Source: CAZVJA01 sp964626885
GTDB lineage: Bacteria; Planctomycetota; Planctomycetia; Planctomycetales; Planctomycetaceae
Assembly: GCA_964626885.1 (NCBI GenBank)
Contig: CAZVJA010000059.1
Coordinates: 1 to 26,947, forward strand
Length of the DNA stretch: 26,947 nucleotides
Direction of reading: 5' to 3'
This document shows positions 1 to 6,892 of this stretch, piece by piece. The notes under the pieces were generated by a model, which was not told the DNA's origin, made no database searches, and was given only the letters and a program-made list of their open reading frames with translations. Made by a program: the position numbers and the translations under genes. How positions within the stretch are numbered: the stretch's first letter is position 1; every line of letters starts with the position of its first letter.

Positions 1-2558
1 TCGATGAAATCGGCCGCGGCTCGGCAGACCTCGGCGACATTGAAATTCGCGAACTCCCGGTTCGCAATTTCGGCAAGCGCCTGCAAGTTCGACAGTATCC
101 AGCGGTCGATCTCCGGTCGATTCGCCACGGCAATCGCCCGCGCGGTCGGATCAAACTCATCCAGCCGCGCGTAATTCACGAAGAACGCATACGAGTTCCA
201 CAGCGGAATCAGAATCTGCCGGCGGATCTCGTCGGCCGGCTTGCTCACCACTTCGCAGGTGGGGAGTCCTTCGCGAGTCTTGTCGATCGGCCCTTCGGCC
301 GTTTGCAGCGTCACGGGGCGATCCTTGTGCCGCGTACCGAACCGGAGATCGTTCGCCGGGTTCTGCGCGAGATACATCCAGCGCATCGTATCGACGCCGA
401 GTTGCTCGGCCGCTTCCTCAAACCAGATGGCGGTGCCGTCCGACTTGTGCATCGGCTTCCCTTCCTCGTTCATCACGAGGCGGTGCCCGAGGAGCGTTTT
501 GAACGGCGGCGAGTTGTCCATCATCGTCGCCATCGCCAGCATCGCGTAGAACCAATTGCGGAACTGGCCGGGGAAGCACTCGGTGACGAAGTCGGCCGGG
601 TACCATTCCCGCCAGGCGTTGCGGTCGGTGTTGTATTGCAGGGTCGAGAAGGGGACGATGCCGGCGTCGAGCCACGGATTGCCCACGTCGGGGATGCGCG
701 ACATCATCTTGCCGGATTTCTTGTTGCGGATTTTGACCCGGTCGATCCAGGGGCGGTGCGGCGTGTGTCCCTCGAACTCGTCCCACCCTTCGACCGCGCG
801 TTCTTTCAGTTCCGCCAGCGAGCCGATGACCTCGAACTCTTTCTCGCTTTCCGGCCCTTCTTCGTCGCGCCAGATGGGGAGCGCGAGCCCCCAGAAGCGC
901 TTCTTGGAAATCATCCAGTCGCGCATATTGGCCAGCCACTCGAGCTCGCGCGCCTGGCCATCGATGCTCTCCGGCAGCCAGCGGATCTTTCGCGTGACGT
1001 CCTGGATCTCTTCCCGCCAGTCCATGTTGATGAACCACTCATCCACCAAGCGGAAGACAAGCTCGTCGCCGGTCCGCCAGCAGTGCGGGTAGATGTGCGG
1101 ATACTCTTCGACCGTGACAAGGAGATGCTTTTCCTTAAGCTTCGCGAAGACGAGTTCCGCAGTTTCGGGATCGATCGCCTCGCGGCCGGTGAACGGACCG
1201 AAGCCGTCGAGAAAGCGTCCTTCTTCATCGAGTGGGGCGATGCCGACAATGCCGAGTGCCTTACCCAGCTGATGGTCCACGTCGCCGCAGCCGGGGGCGA
1301 TGTGCACAATGCCGGTTCCTTCACCCGCGACGACGTTCGGCGTTCCCTTGGAATCGCGTCCACCATCGATCACCTTGTGGCAGGTGATGCCGTTGAGATG
1401 CGCTAGCTCCGGTTCTTCCGGAACACCTCCCGTAGATTGTTGTGCCGGGAGATCATCGAACGGACCGCCGTATTCCCAGCCGATCATCTCGGCCCCTTTC
1501 AGCGTCCCTTCGATCTCGAAGCCTCCCTGTTCTTTGAAGATCTGTGCGATCGTCTTGAGCTTGGGGGTTCCCTCCGGCCAAGACCATTCCGGCCGGCCAA
1601 ACCCTTCTTTGAACTCGCGGCCGAGTCGCGGATATTCGAGGTTGTCTTTGGCGAAGTAATAGGTCGCGCCGTCCCGTTTCGTCTTGAGGCGGACGTAATC
1701 GAGCTCGGGATTGACTGCCGCCGCAACGTTCGAGGTGAGGGTCCAGGGAGTCGTCGTCCAGACGAGCAGGTATTCGTTGTCGCGTCCCTTGAGCGGCAGA
1801 CGGAGGAAGACCGAGCGATGCACCGCGAGCTTGCGGCCGTCAGCCACTTCCATCTGGCTGTAGGCGCTCCCGCCTCGCCCCGACCAGGGCATGACGTCAT
1901 GTCCGCGATACACTTTCCCGCGTTCGAAGCACTTCTTCAGAAATGCCCAGATCGTTTCGTTGTTCTCGGTCGAGAATGTAAAATAGCTTCCGCCCCATTC
2001 CGGGTTGCCGAGCCGCGCGACGAGTTCGTCCGCGCGCCCGGAGGCTTTCTGGCCGCTCGGGACGGTGATCGTCACCTGCTTCTCGGTGCCGATCGCTTCC
2101 GCGAGACTGCGCAGCTGATTGGGATTGTCCCAGTCCATCCAGTAACCCAAGCGGATCGATTGTTCGGTCTGCCGGGCGGCGAAGCGGAGCACGCGCTGCT
2201 TGCAGGCGTTGACGAACTTGTCGATGCCGTATTCTGTGATCGCCTTTTTCGTGCTGTGGCCGAATTCCCGCTCGACCTCGACCTCGACCCACAAGCCCTG
2301 GCAGTCGAAGCCGTTCTGGTAATGCAGCTCGCGGCCGGTCATCGCAAAATAGCGCTGGTAGGCATCCTTGTACGTGCGGCCCCAGGCGTGGTGCACCCCC
2401 ATCGGGTTGTTGGCGGTGATGGGGCCGTCGAGAAAGCTCCATTTCGGCTTTCCGGCGTTCTGGGCGCGCAGCTTTGCGAAGATGGCCGATTCTTTCCAGA
2501 ACCGCAGAGCATCGTGCTCACCGCGAACAAAATCCGCACCGGCGACTTTTTCGAACAT
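1..2558 (-). CDS. ileS: Isoleucyl-tRNA synthetase, 3' end outside the window
   Basis: Class I aminoacyl-tRNA synthetase that charges tRNA-Ile in the cytoplasm. I translated it from the ATG complementary to 2556-2558; about 852 codons are present with no stop before the window edge, so the C-terminal part is missing. The N-terminus has the Rossmann entry FLDGPITANNPMGVHHAWGR (residues about 42-61), where the HIGH motif is a GVHH variant. The editing (CP1) domain follows, with the segment TTPWTLTSN. Further on are WFINMDW and the WLDAGIVPFSTLQY region. The KMSKS loop reads KPMHKSDGTA (complement of about 432-461), so it is also non-canonical but keeps the catalytic-loop lysine. I recall similar variants from some actinobacterial and planctomycete IleRS. 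It lies downstream of, and co-directional with, the purine nucleoside phosphorylase, about 120 bp away. No strong Shine-Dalgarno is visible. Confidence 0.95.
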   Translation of the reverse strand, partial: MFEKVAGADFVRGEHDALRFWKESAIFAKLRAQNAGKPKWSFLDGPITANNPMGVHHAWGRTYKDAYQRYFAMTGRELHYQNGFDCQGLWVEVEVEREFGHSTKKAITEYGIDKFVNACKQRVLRFAARQTEQSIRLGYWMDWDNPNQLRSLAEAIGTEKQVTITVPSGQKASGRADELVARLGNPEWGGSYFTFSTENNETIWAFLKKCFERGKVYRGHDVMPWSGRGGSAYSQMEVADGRKLAVHRSVFLRLPLKGRDNEYLLVWTTTPWTLTSNVAAAVNPELDYVRLKTKRDGATYYFAKDNLEYPRLGREFKEGFGRPEWSWPEGTPKLKTIAQIFKEQGGFEIEGTLKGAEMIGWEYGGPFDDLPAQQSTGGVPEEPELAHLNGITCHKVIDGGRDSKGTPNVVAGEGTGIVHIAPGCGDVDHQLGKALGIVGIAPLDEEGRFLDGFGPFTGREAIDPETAELVFAKLKEKHLLVTVEEYPHIYPHCWRTGDELVFRLVDEWFINMDWREEIQDVTRKIRWLPESIDGQARELEWLANMRDWMISKKRFWGLALPIWRDEEGPESEKEFEVIGSLAELKERAVEGWDEFEGHTPHRPWIDRVKIRNKKSGKMMSRIPDVGNPWLDAGIVPFSTLQYNTDRNAWREWYPADFVTECFPGQFRNWFYAMLAMATMMDNSPPFKTLLGHRLVMNEEGKPMHKSDGTAIWFEEAAEQLGVDTMRWMYLAQNPANDLRFGTRHKDRPVTLQTAEGPIDKTREGLPTCEVVSKPADEIRRQILIPLWNSYAFFVNYARLDEFDPTARAIAVANRPEIDRWILSNLQALAEIANREFANFNVAEVCRAAADFI

Positions 2559-2678
2559 GGGTCTCACAACAAAAACCTAGAGACATGGAACTGAGACAGT
2601 AGGATCATAAGGAAGCCAGGAAACCAGGAACAGGAAAAGACTGGGAAACACTCCTCCAACCCTGATTTGTTGGGTTCC

Positions 2679-3509
2679 TTAATCCGCTCGAATCCGTTCG
2701 AATAGCATTGGAATCAATCGAGACAGTCGTTCACCGCCACGGGCGGCGACCTCCAGGATCTTCTCAATCCGCACCGGTTCGAGCGTCTCGGGAAAACAAA
2801 GGTCGGTGACGATCGAGAACCCGACGGTCCGCAAACCGGCATGCGCCGCGACAATGACTTCCGGAATCGTCGACATGCTGACCACGTCGGCTCCCAGTGT
2901 CCGCAGCATACGGTATTCCGCCCGTGTTTCGAGGTTCGGGCCGTTGACGGCGACCAGCACTCCCGAGTGCGTCGGGATGCCAAGCTCGTCCGCCGCGGCG
3001 CGCGCCGCATTGATGAGTTCAACGTCATAAGGCCGGCACATATCCGGGAATCGTGGCCCGAGGCTGTCGTCATTCGGGCCTCGAAGGGGATTGTCGGACA
3101 TCAGGTTGATATGGTCGTCGAGCAGGACAAGATCCGCGAGATTGTACGCGGGATTCATCCCGCCGGCGGCATTGGTCACGATCAGAATTTCCACTCCCAA
3201 AGCCTTCATCACCCGGACGGGAAACGTGACCTGTTGCAGGGAGTACCCTTCGTAGTAATGAAACCGCCCTTCCATCGCCACGAGCGTGACACCGTTCAAT
3301 TCGCCACAGACGAGCTGCCCAGCGTGCGATTCGACAGTCGAAGCCGGAAAGTGCGGAATCTCGGCATAGGGAATCTTCGTGGCCACGTCGATCTGCGACG
3401 CCAGTCCACCCAGCCCCGTCCCCAGGATCATCCCGACGCGCGGCCTCTGCGACCATCGTCCGCGAATGAGGCGGGCTGCTTCCGCGATCTGATCGGCGAG
3501 TTGGGTCAA
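2679..3509 (-). CDS. punA: Purine nucleoside phosphorylase, trimeric PNP/MTAP family
   Basis: Phosphorolysis of purine nucleosides to base plus (deoxy)ribose-1-phosphate, purine salvage, cytoplasmic. Family signatures seen in order: phosphate-binding GMILGTGLGGLA, EGRFHYYEGY, TNAAGGMNP, GPNLETRAEYRMLRTLGAD, and MSTIPEVIVAAHAGL. The open frame extends to a TTG at 3632, but no ATG exists in the N-terminal part, and the first ~41 residues are not family-like. I chose the TTG at 3509 (beginning LTQLADQIAEAA), which gives 276 aa, close to the usual ~275; a GAGG lies about 11 nt upstream. Odd residue: the base-binding Asn of human PNP (Asn243, in ITNK) is Asp here (VTDL). This change is known to admit 6-aminopurines in human PNP, so adenosine-type substrates are possible. 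Family call certain, start uncertain. Confidence 0.9.
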   Translation of the reverse strand: MTQLADQIAEAARLIRGRWSQRPRVGMILGTGLGGLASQIDVATKIPYAEIPHFPASTVESHAGQLVCGELNGVTLVAMEGRFHYYEGYSLQQVTFPVRVMKALGVEILIVTNAAGGMNPAYNLADLVLLDDHINLMSDNPLRGPNDDSLGPRFPDMCRPYDVELINAARAAADELGIPTHSGVLVAVNGPNLETRAEYRMLRTLGADVVSMSTIPEVIVAAHAGLRTVGFSIVTDLCFPETLEPVRIEKILEVAARGGERLSRLIPMLFERIRAD

Positions 3510-3813
3510 CTCTGTGCGAGCCTCAGTTGGAGGATGACGGGCAAAGCGCCGCAATTTGCTGACGGACTGTCGTCGCGAATTCGGCCCACCCGAGAAAGTC
3601 TCGACATTAATCTCCAGTCGGAATTTCCACAACCGAATGGCTCATCACTGATTGCGCCCCGGGCAAACAGTATCCGCGCATGCACATCGCCGGTGAAACT
3701 CTTGCGGCATAAGGGAGAGCAGGACAGGGCAGGCAATATCGAACTTCCGCCCCGATGTGAGCCGGTTTCCGGCAGAAGTTGAGCACTAGAGGTCGTGTCA
3801 AAAATCTGCGTTT

Positions 3814-3909
3814 GGGAGGGCGAGGGGGCACCGCCCGGAGGGTGGTCCGCCGAGCCGCTGCGTCCGAAAGTCGCTCGTTATGGCGGCTCCGCAGGAGCGT
3901 CGCCCTCCC
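3814..3909 (+). repeat. Palindromic intergenic repeat (REP-like), copy 1, long variant
   Basis: Member of a four-copy family running from GGGAGGGCGA to TCGCCCTCCC. The standard unit is 78 bp: two 27-nt arms pairing with three mismatches around a 24-nt centre containing GTCCGAAAGTC. This copy carries about 18 extra bases in the left arm. It is followed by TGTTTTGAAA, matching the TTTCAAAA flank of copies 3 and 4. It lies between the PNP gene and the acidic-protein gene. Confidence 0.85.
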
Positions 3910-3939
3910 TGTTTTGAAATTCCCTGTACGAAAACCACG

Positions 3940-3974
3940 AAAAAAAACGCCGTGGGAAGCGGGCTTCCCACGGC
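3940..3974 (-). terminator. Intrinsic terminator of the acidic-protein gene
   Basis: A perfect 11-bp stem (3949-3959 pairing with 3964-3974, GCCGTGGGAAG, four-base loop) is followed on the minus strand by G and eight T (complement of 3940-3948). It lies about 95 bp past the stop of the minus-strand acidic gene, whose transcription it should end. Confidence 0.85.
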
Positions 3975-4068
3975 AGTCATTTTATTCGCAACGGGACGGA
4001 AGTACGCCCCCGTGGATCGTCACGCGTTGAACGCTGCTTTCCACCAGGAAGATGCCCAACGACAACGA

Positions 4069-4476
4069 TCAATAGTCGTCGTCATCGTCGAAGTCTTCAT
4101 CCTCGTCTTCATCTTCGTCCTCGTCGTCGTCCTCCTCGTCGAGGTCTTCATCCTCGAATTCCTCGTCGTCGAGGTCGTCGAAATCTTCGTCGTCGAGATC
4201 GTCGAGGTCTTCATCATCGAATTCCTCTTCGTCGAGCTCTTCATCATCTTCATCGTCGTCTTCTTCGTCCTCGAACTCCTCGTCCTCTTCGTCTTCCATG
4301 CGGACGTCGAAAGTCCTGTTCGACGCGGAGGAACGCGACCTCCCGCCTTCCAACACGGCCGCGATGCTTCCGCCGACGGGGACACCCGCCGACAACTCTC
4401 CGTCGCCGATCCATTCGATGACCATCTGCTTCAACCTCTGAGTGATCGTGTCCTGATTGTTCGTTGACTTTGACAT
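4069..4476 (-). CDS. Small protein with hyperacidic Asp/Glu C-terminal tail
   Basis: 135 aa. The N-terminal part (about residues 1-45: MSKSTNNQDTITQRLKQMVI..., ending SIAAVLEGG) is of ordinary composition with one likely helix. From about residue 58 to the end it is almost only D and E, with F, L and Y at intervals (DDLDDEDFDDLDDEEFEDED type) and ends DDDDDY. No signal peptide or membrane segment. I chose the ATG at 4476 because a perfect TTGACA box lies just upstream and the alternative ATG at 4527 falls between -35 and -10; GGGAAGG also directly precedes this ATG. A strong terminator follows. Function not recognised. Such tails suggest binding of basic proteins or cations, or nucleic acid mimicry, but this is speculation. 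Confidence 0.75.
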   Translation of the reverse strand: MSKSTNNQDTITQRLKQMVIEWIGDGELSAGVPVGGSIAAVLEGGRSRSSASNRTFDVRMEDEEDEEFEDEEDDDEDDEELDEEEFDDEDLDDLDDEDFDDLDDEEFEDEDLDEEDDDEDEDEDEDEDFDDDDDY

Positions 4477-4508
4477 CCTTCCCCGGCGCGCGGGGCTATT
4501 CGGCCACT

Positions 4509-4537
4509 TGAGTATTAAAGATCGCATCCTTTGTCAA
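4509..4537 (-). promoter_or_regulatory. Candidate sigma70 promoter of the acidic-protein gene
   Basis: On the minus strand TTGACA (complement of 4532-4537) is followed after 17 nt by TACTCA, or after 14 nt by TAATAC. The -35 is perfect and the -10 is weak. The resulting leader to the ATG at 4476 would be short, roughly 25 nt or less. Confidence 0.5.
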
Positions 4538-4544
4538 GCGCCAA

Positions 4545-4567
4545 CCCGATTTAAGCGGGCTTTTTTT
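4545..4567 (+). terminator. Terminator-like hairpin with T-run, no clear client gene
   Basis: CCCG (4545-4548), seven-base loop, CGGG (4556-4559), then C and seven T (4561-4567). The stem is only 4 bp. No plus-strand gene ends just upstream, so it may be fortuitous or stop antisense transcription. The rest of 4477-4790 holds the promoter described separately and nothing else I can support. Confidence 0.3.
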
Positions 4568-4790
4568 GGCGGGGTCTCCCCCCCATCGAGCACAAGGGTG
4601 GAAGACGACCTCCCGGGCCGCGGGAAGATACTGAACGCGGATGCCTTAACGCAGCGGCCCGTGGCCGTCCGATCACTCCCCAATGGCGTCAATCTCGTCG
4701 GGAAATTACAATCCGCCCACCGGTCGCGGGGAACCAGCGCAGTGTTTCATTCGCCATGACCATGGAATTGTCATGTAGGAAGTCTCAAAC

Positions 4791-5165
4791 GTGACCACTT
4801 CCGGCGAAAACCAATCATCGCACTCCTTGAGAATTGCGGGCTCCCGCTTCTGGGTGACGCATCGCCGGCTGGAATATGGTCCATTTGACTACGAATGGAG
4901 CAAGGACTTCTGCGGTGTCGAACTGACGTATGACAGCCGGAAATTCGGCGAGTACGTTAGCGCCGAGGAAATCTTCGCGGACCTCAAGGAGTTCGCTCTG
5001 CCGACGACGGTGGTCGAGGTGTCGAGCATCGTGCTGGGATGCATCATCTTCGCCATGCTGCAGGGACTGAACGAGGAAGAGCGGAATCAGCTTATGGTCG
5101 AGCGGCTCACCGCCGCCGGTCACGAAAAATTCACGCAGATTGAACATCAGCGGGAAGGGGGCTGA
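4791..5165 (+). CDS. Conserved-looking small hypothetical protein, 124 aa
   Basis: Starts at GTG with AGGAAG about 8 nt upstream. The sequence has a folded-protein look: LRIAGSRFWVTHRRLEYGPFDYEWSKDFCGVELTY, then EYVSAEEIFADLKEFALP, then a hydrophobic helix VVEVSSIVLGCIIFAMLQGL and the charged end EEERNQLMVERLTAAGHEKF. No signal peptide. The hydrophobic stretch is probably a buried helix rather than a membrane span. It resembles hypothetical proteins I associate with planctomycetes, but I know no function. Monocistronic, convergent with the PGPGW gene. Confidence 0.75.
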   Translation: MTTSGENQSSHSLRIAGSRFWVTHRRLEYGPFDYEWSKDFCGVELTYDSRKFGEYVSAEEIFADLKEFALPTTVVEVSSIVLGCIIFAMLQGLNEEERNQLMVERLTAAGHEKFTQIEHQREGG

Positions 5166-5252
5166 AAGGCGAATGCTGACGTATGATCATCCGCCGTGTT
5201 TGGTCGTGGACCTTCTCGGTGCCCGAAGTGGTTCCTTAAGAACTTTGTCTTT

Positions 5253-5330
5253 GGGAGGGCGACGCTCCGGCGGAGCCGCCATCACCAGAGACTTTCGGAC
5301 GCAGCGGCTCGGCGGGAGCCTCGCCCTCCC
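5253..5330 (-). repeat. Palindromic intergenic repeat (REP-like), copy 2, inverted
   Basis: 78 bp, same family as the copies at 3814, 6666 and 26126, but in reverse orientation (GACTTTCGGAC in the centre). It sits between two convergent genes, where the hairpin could also serve as a bidirectional transcription stop. Nothing else was recognised in 5166-5383. Confidence 0.85.
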
Positions 5331-5383
5331 CGGTGATACAACCACCCGCAGGGAATAACCTTTGGCCAGGCCTGTTTCACGTG

Positions 5384-5671
5384 TTATTCCGTCCGGTCGG
5401 AATTCAATTCGGTCACCGGGACCGGTTCCGCGGCTGGGGTGCCCCGCACGCTATTTACAGCCGATTGCACGCGATCACGCACCTTGTGCACCAATGTGCG
5501 TGCCCAGACGAACTCGGTGGCCAGAACCGCCAGCCCCGCATAGATCGTGACCCACCCCGGTCCGGGCGTGAAAAGAAACACGACGCCGGCCAGGACGATG
5601 GTCGCGCCGAAAACCGTGACCACCAGCCGCCGGACCCACTTTATTGAAAGTCGATCGACAAGCTTTTTCAC
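5384..5671 (-). CDS. PGPGW-family small membrane protein
   Basis: About 95 aa. The hydrophobic helix VVTVFGATIVLAGVVFLFTPGPGWVTIYAGLAVLATEF carries the diagnostic PGPGW motif of the putative transmembrane family of that name, with two membrane segments around it. The amphipathic ends are basic at the N-terminus (KKLVDRLSIKWVRR) and charged or polar at the C-terminus. The frame is open to an ATG at 5728, but that start lies in a repeated segment without a ribosome site. The GTG at 5671 has GGGAG six bases upstream and starts just before the family-like region, so I chose it. Inner membrane location is likely; the role of the family is unknown. Confidence 0.75.
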   Translation of the reverse strand: MKKLVDRLSIKWVRRLVVTVFGATIVLAGVVFLFTPGPGWVTIYAGLAVLATEFVWARTLVHKVRDRVQSAVNSVRGTPAAEPVPVTELNSDRTE

Positions 5672-5711
5672 GAACCGCTCCCAGACTCCCTTTGGCGGGC
5701 ACCCGTGCCGT

Positions 5712-5849
5712 CGCGCCAGCTGTCCCATTCGGGGTGGCCGACATGCATCGCCCCCCTTGTCCTCTATTCTCCGTCAACGGGGGAATTGAGGGAAGAGATC
5801 ATGAAAATTGCCCAGGAATGAGCCGTTCCACGACACCACGTCACTTTTC
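5712..5849. repeat. Direct repeat unit, copy 1 (138 bp)
   Basis: From CGCGCCAGCTGTCCC to CACTTTTC. It is essentially identical to 5988-6135 apart from a 10-bp duplication in the second copy. Contains no convincing gene: the only start codon with a plausible ribosome site (GGAAGAGATCATG) leads to a six-codon frame. It overlaps the upstream region of the PGPGW gene. The spacer 5850-5987 holds an inverted repeat (CATGCCTG/CAGGCATG, about 5887-5918) and no gene. Confidence 0.85.
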
Positions 5850-5987
5850 GTGGACCGATCGCATGGTGTTGTTTGGCGTAGGGTGCCATGCCTGAATAAC
5901 GCAGCAGGGCAGGCATGCCGTAGGAGTTGCATCTAACGCACGATTGCCACGCCCTTCGCATAGCCTCAGGACGTGCCACCCGACCGC

Positions 5988-6135
5988 CGCGCCAGCTGTC
6001 CCATTCGGGCCCATTCGGGGTGGCCGACATGCATCGCCCCCCTTGTCCTCTATTCTCCGTCAACGGGGGAATTGAGGGAAGAGATCATGAAAATTGCCCA
6101 GGAATGAGCCGTTCCACGACACCACGTCACTTTTC
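5988..6135. repeat. Direct repeat unit, copy 2 (148 bp), flanked by 12-bp direct repeats
   Basis: Second copy of the 5712-5849 unit, with CCCATTCGGG tandemly doubled near its start. It is bracketed by GGACGTGCCACC at 5969-5980 and again at 6137-6148, which the first copy lacks; this looks like a target duplication or recombination scar. Confidence 0.85.
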
Positions 6136-6159
6136 CGGACGTGCCACCAAACCGGCGAA

Positions 6160-6486
6160 TCATAAGGACGTCCTTCTGATCGCTTCCGTTGCGAACTCGG
6201 CTTCATCCATGTCGCACAAGACCTTGATGTTGCGGACTGCGACCGAGCCCAATTCCTCTCGATATTCGTTTCCAACAATTCGCCAAATCAAGGCGAATAG
6301 CGAAGACAAGACTTCCCAGTATTGAACACTGTTCTCATTTTGATCGCATGAGTATTGAATGACGAAGTCCCGAAGATCCGCGGGCGAGGACTGCATTACC
6401 TGATGGATCAGGTATGCATAATCCTTCCAAGCGTCTGGATCATGGTTCTTAATCGCGACAACAAGATTCTCCAGGCAAGACTTCAT
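6160..6486 (-). CDS. Small hypothetical protein, possibly 5'-truncated
   Basis: 108 aa from the ATG at 6486: starts MKSCLENLVVAIKNHD and ends EAEFATEAIRRTSL. Mostly helical and soluble in appearance, with no motif I recognise. The frame stays open upstream to a GTG at 6603, but bases above 6533 belong to a dispersed repeat, so any longer N-terminus would be repeat-derived. Residues encoded by 6487-6532 may be genuine, in which case the repeat has cut off the original start. There is no Shine-Dalgarno before the ATG. It is enclosed by repeats on both sides. Small size and isolation would fit an immunity-type or orphan gene, but nothing shows it. Confidence 0.5.
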   Translation of the reverse strand: MKSCLENLVVAIKNHDPDAWKDYAYLIHQVMQSSPADLRDFVIQYSCDQNENSVQYWEVLSSLFALIWRIVGNEYREELGSVAVRNIKVLCDMDEAEFATEAIRRTSL

Positions 6487-6532
6487 AAAACTGACGTGCG
6501 TCGAGTCCACCGCTTCTGCTCCGTTCAGCCAA

Positions 6533-6645
6533 GTAGGGCGGGCAGAGTCTTCGAGGCCCACCAGGATTCCCCGTGAAGGGTGTGCCTCGCGAAACCTCGG
6601 CACCCCCTACAATGCTGAAAGCTGATTGCTGACCGCTGAAAGCTT
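6533..6645. repeat. Dyad-rich dispersed repeat, copy A
   Basis: Begins GTAGGGCGGGCAGAGTC, includes GTGTGCCTCGCGAAACCTCGGCAC and ends GCTGACCGCTGAAAGCTT style sequence. Matches 6757-6882 over its length with small differences. The two dyads (GGGCAG.../...GGCCC and GTGCC/GGCAC types) can form adjacent hairpins. Confidence 0.8.
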
Positions 6646-6665
6646 CTCTAGGTCGTTTCAAAACC

Positions 6666-6743
6666 GGGAGGGCGAGGCTCCCGCCGAGCCGCTGCGACCG
6701 AAAGTCCCTCGTATTGGCGGCTCCACAGGAGTGTCGCCCTCCC
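6666..6743 (+). repeat. Palindromic intergenic repeat (REP-like), copy 3
   Basis: 78 bp, same family as the copies at 3814, 5253 and 26126, plus orientation, preceded by TTTCAAAACC. It lies exactly between the two halves of another repeat pair (6533-6645 and 6757-6882). Confidence 0.85.
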
Positions 6744-6756
6744 AAATCCAAGTCAG

Positions 6757-6882
6757 GTAGGGTGGGCAGAGTCTGCGAGGCCCACCGTGATTCCACGTGA
6801 ATGGTGTGCCTCGCGAAACCTCGGCACACCTTACGGTCCTCTGTAGTTTTGCTGAAAGCTGACTGCTGACCGCTGAAAGCTT
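6757..6882. repeat. Dyad-rich dispersed repeat, copy B
   Basis: Begins GTAGGGTGGGCAGAGTCTG, with dyads GGTGGGC/GCCCACC and GGTGTGCC/GGCACACC, and ends GCTGACCGCTGAAAGC. It lies just past the stop of the DUF1501 gene, so its hairpins may end that transcript. Confidence 0.8.
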
Positions 6883-6892
6883 TGACTAGCTT

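Noticed and set aside
303..2594. Long plus-strand frames at 303-1406 and 1437-2594
   Set aside because: Antisense to ileS, whose minus-strand translation shows continuous family motifs.
3779..3980. Frames encoding LGGRRSCGAA...FRTQRLGGSLALP-like peptides at every palindrome copy
   Set aside because: They are translations of the 78-bp repeat and recur wherever it occurs; they are not genes.
3880..4467. Plus-strand open frame rich in Val, Ile, Phe and Leu (apparent membrane protein)
   Set aside because: It is the antisense of the Asp/Glu-rich tail (GAC/GAG codons read as GTC/CTC). The promoter and terminator both point to the minus-strand gene.
5712..6148. CRISPR array
   Set aside because: Only two long repeat copies with one unequal spacer; no short regularly spaced repeats and no cas genes in the window.
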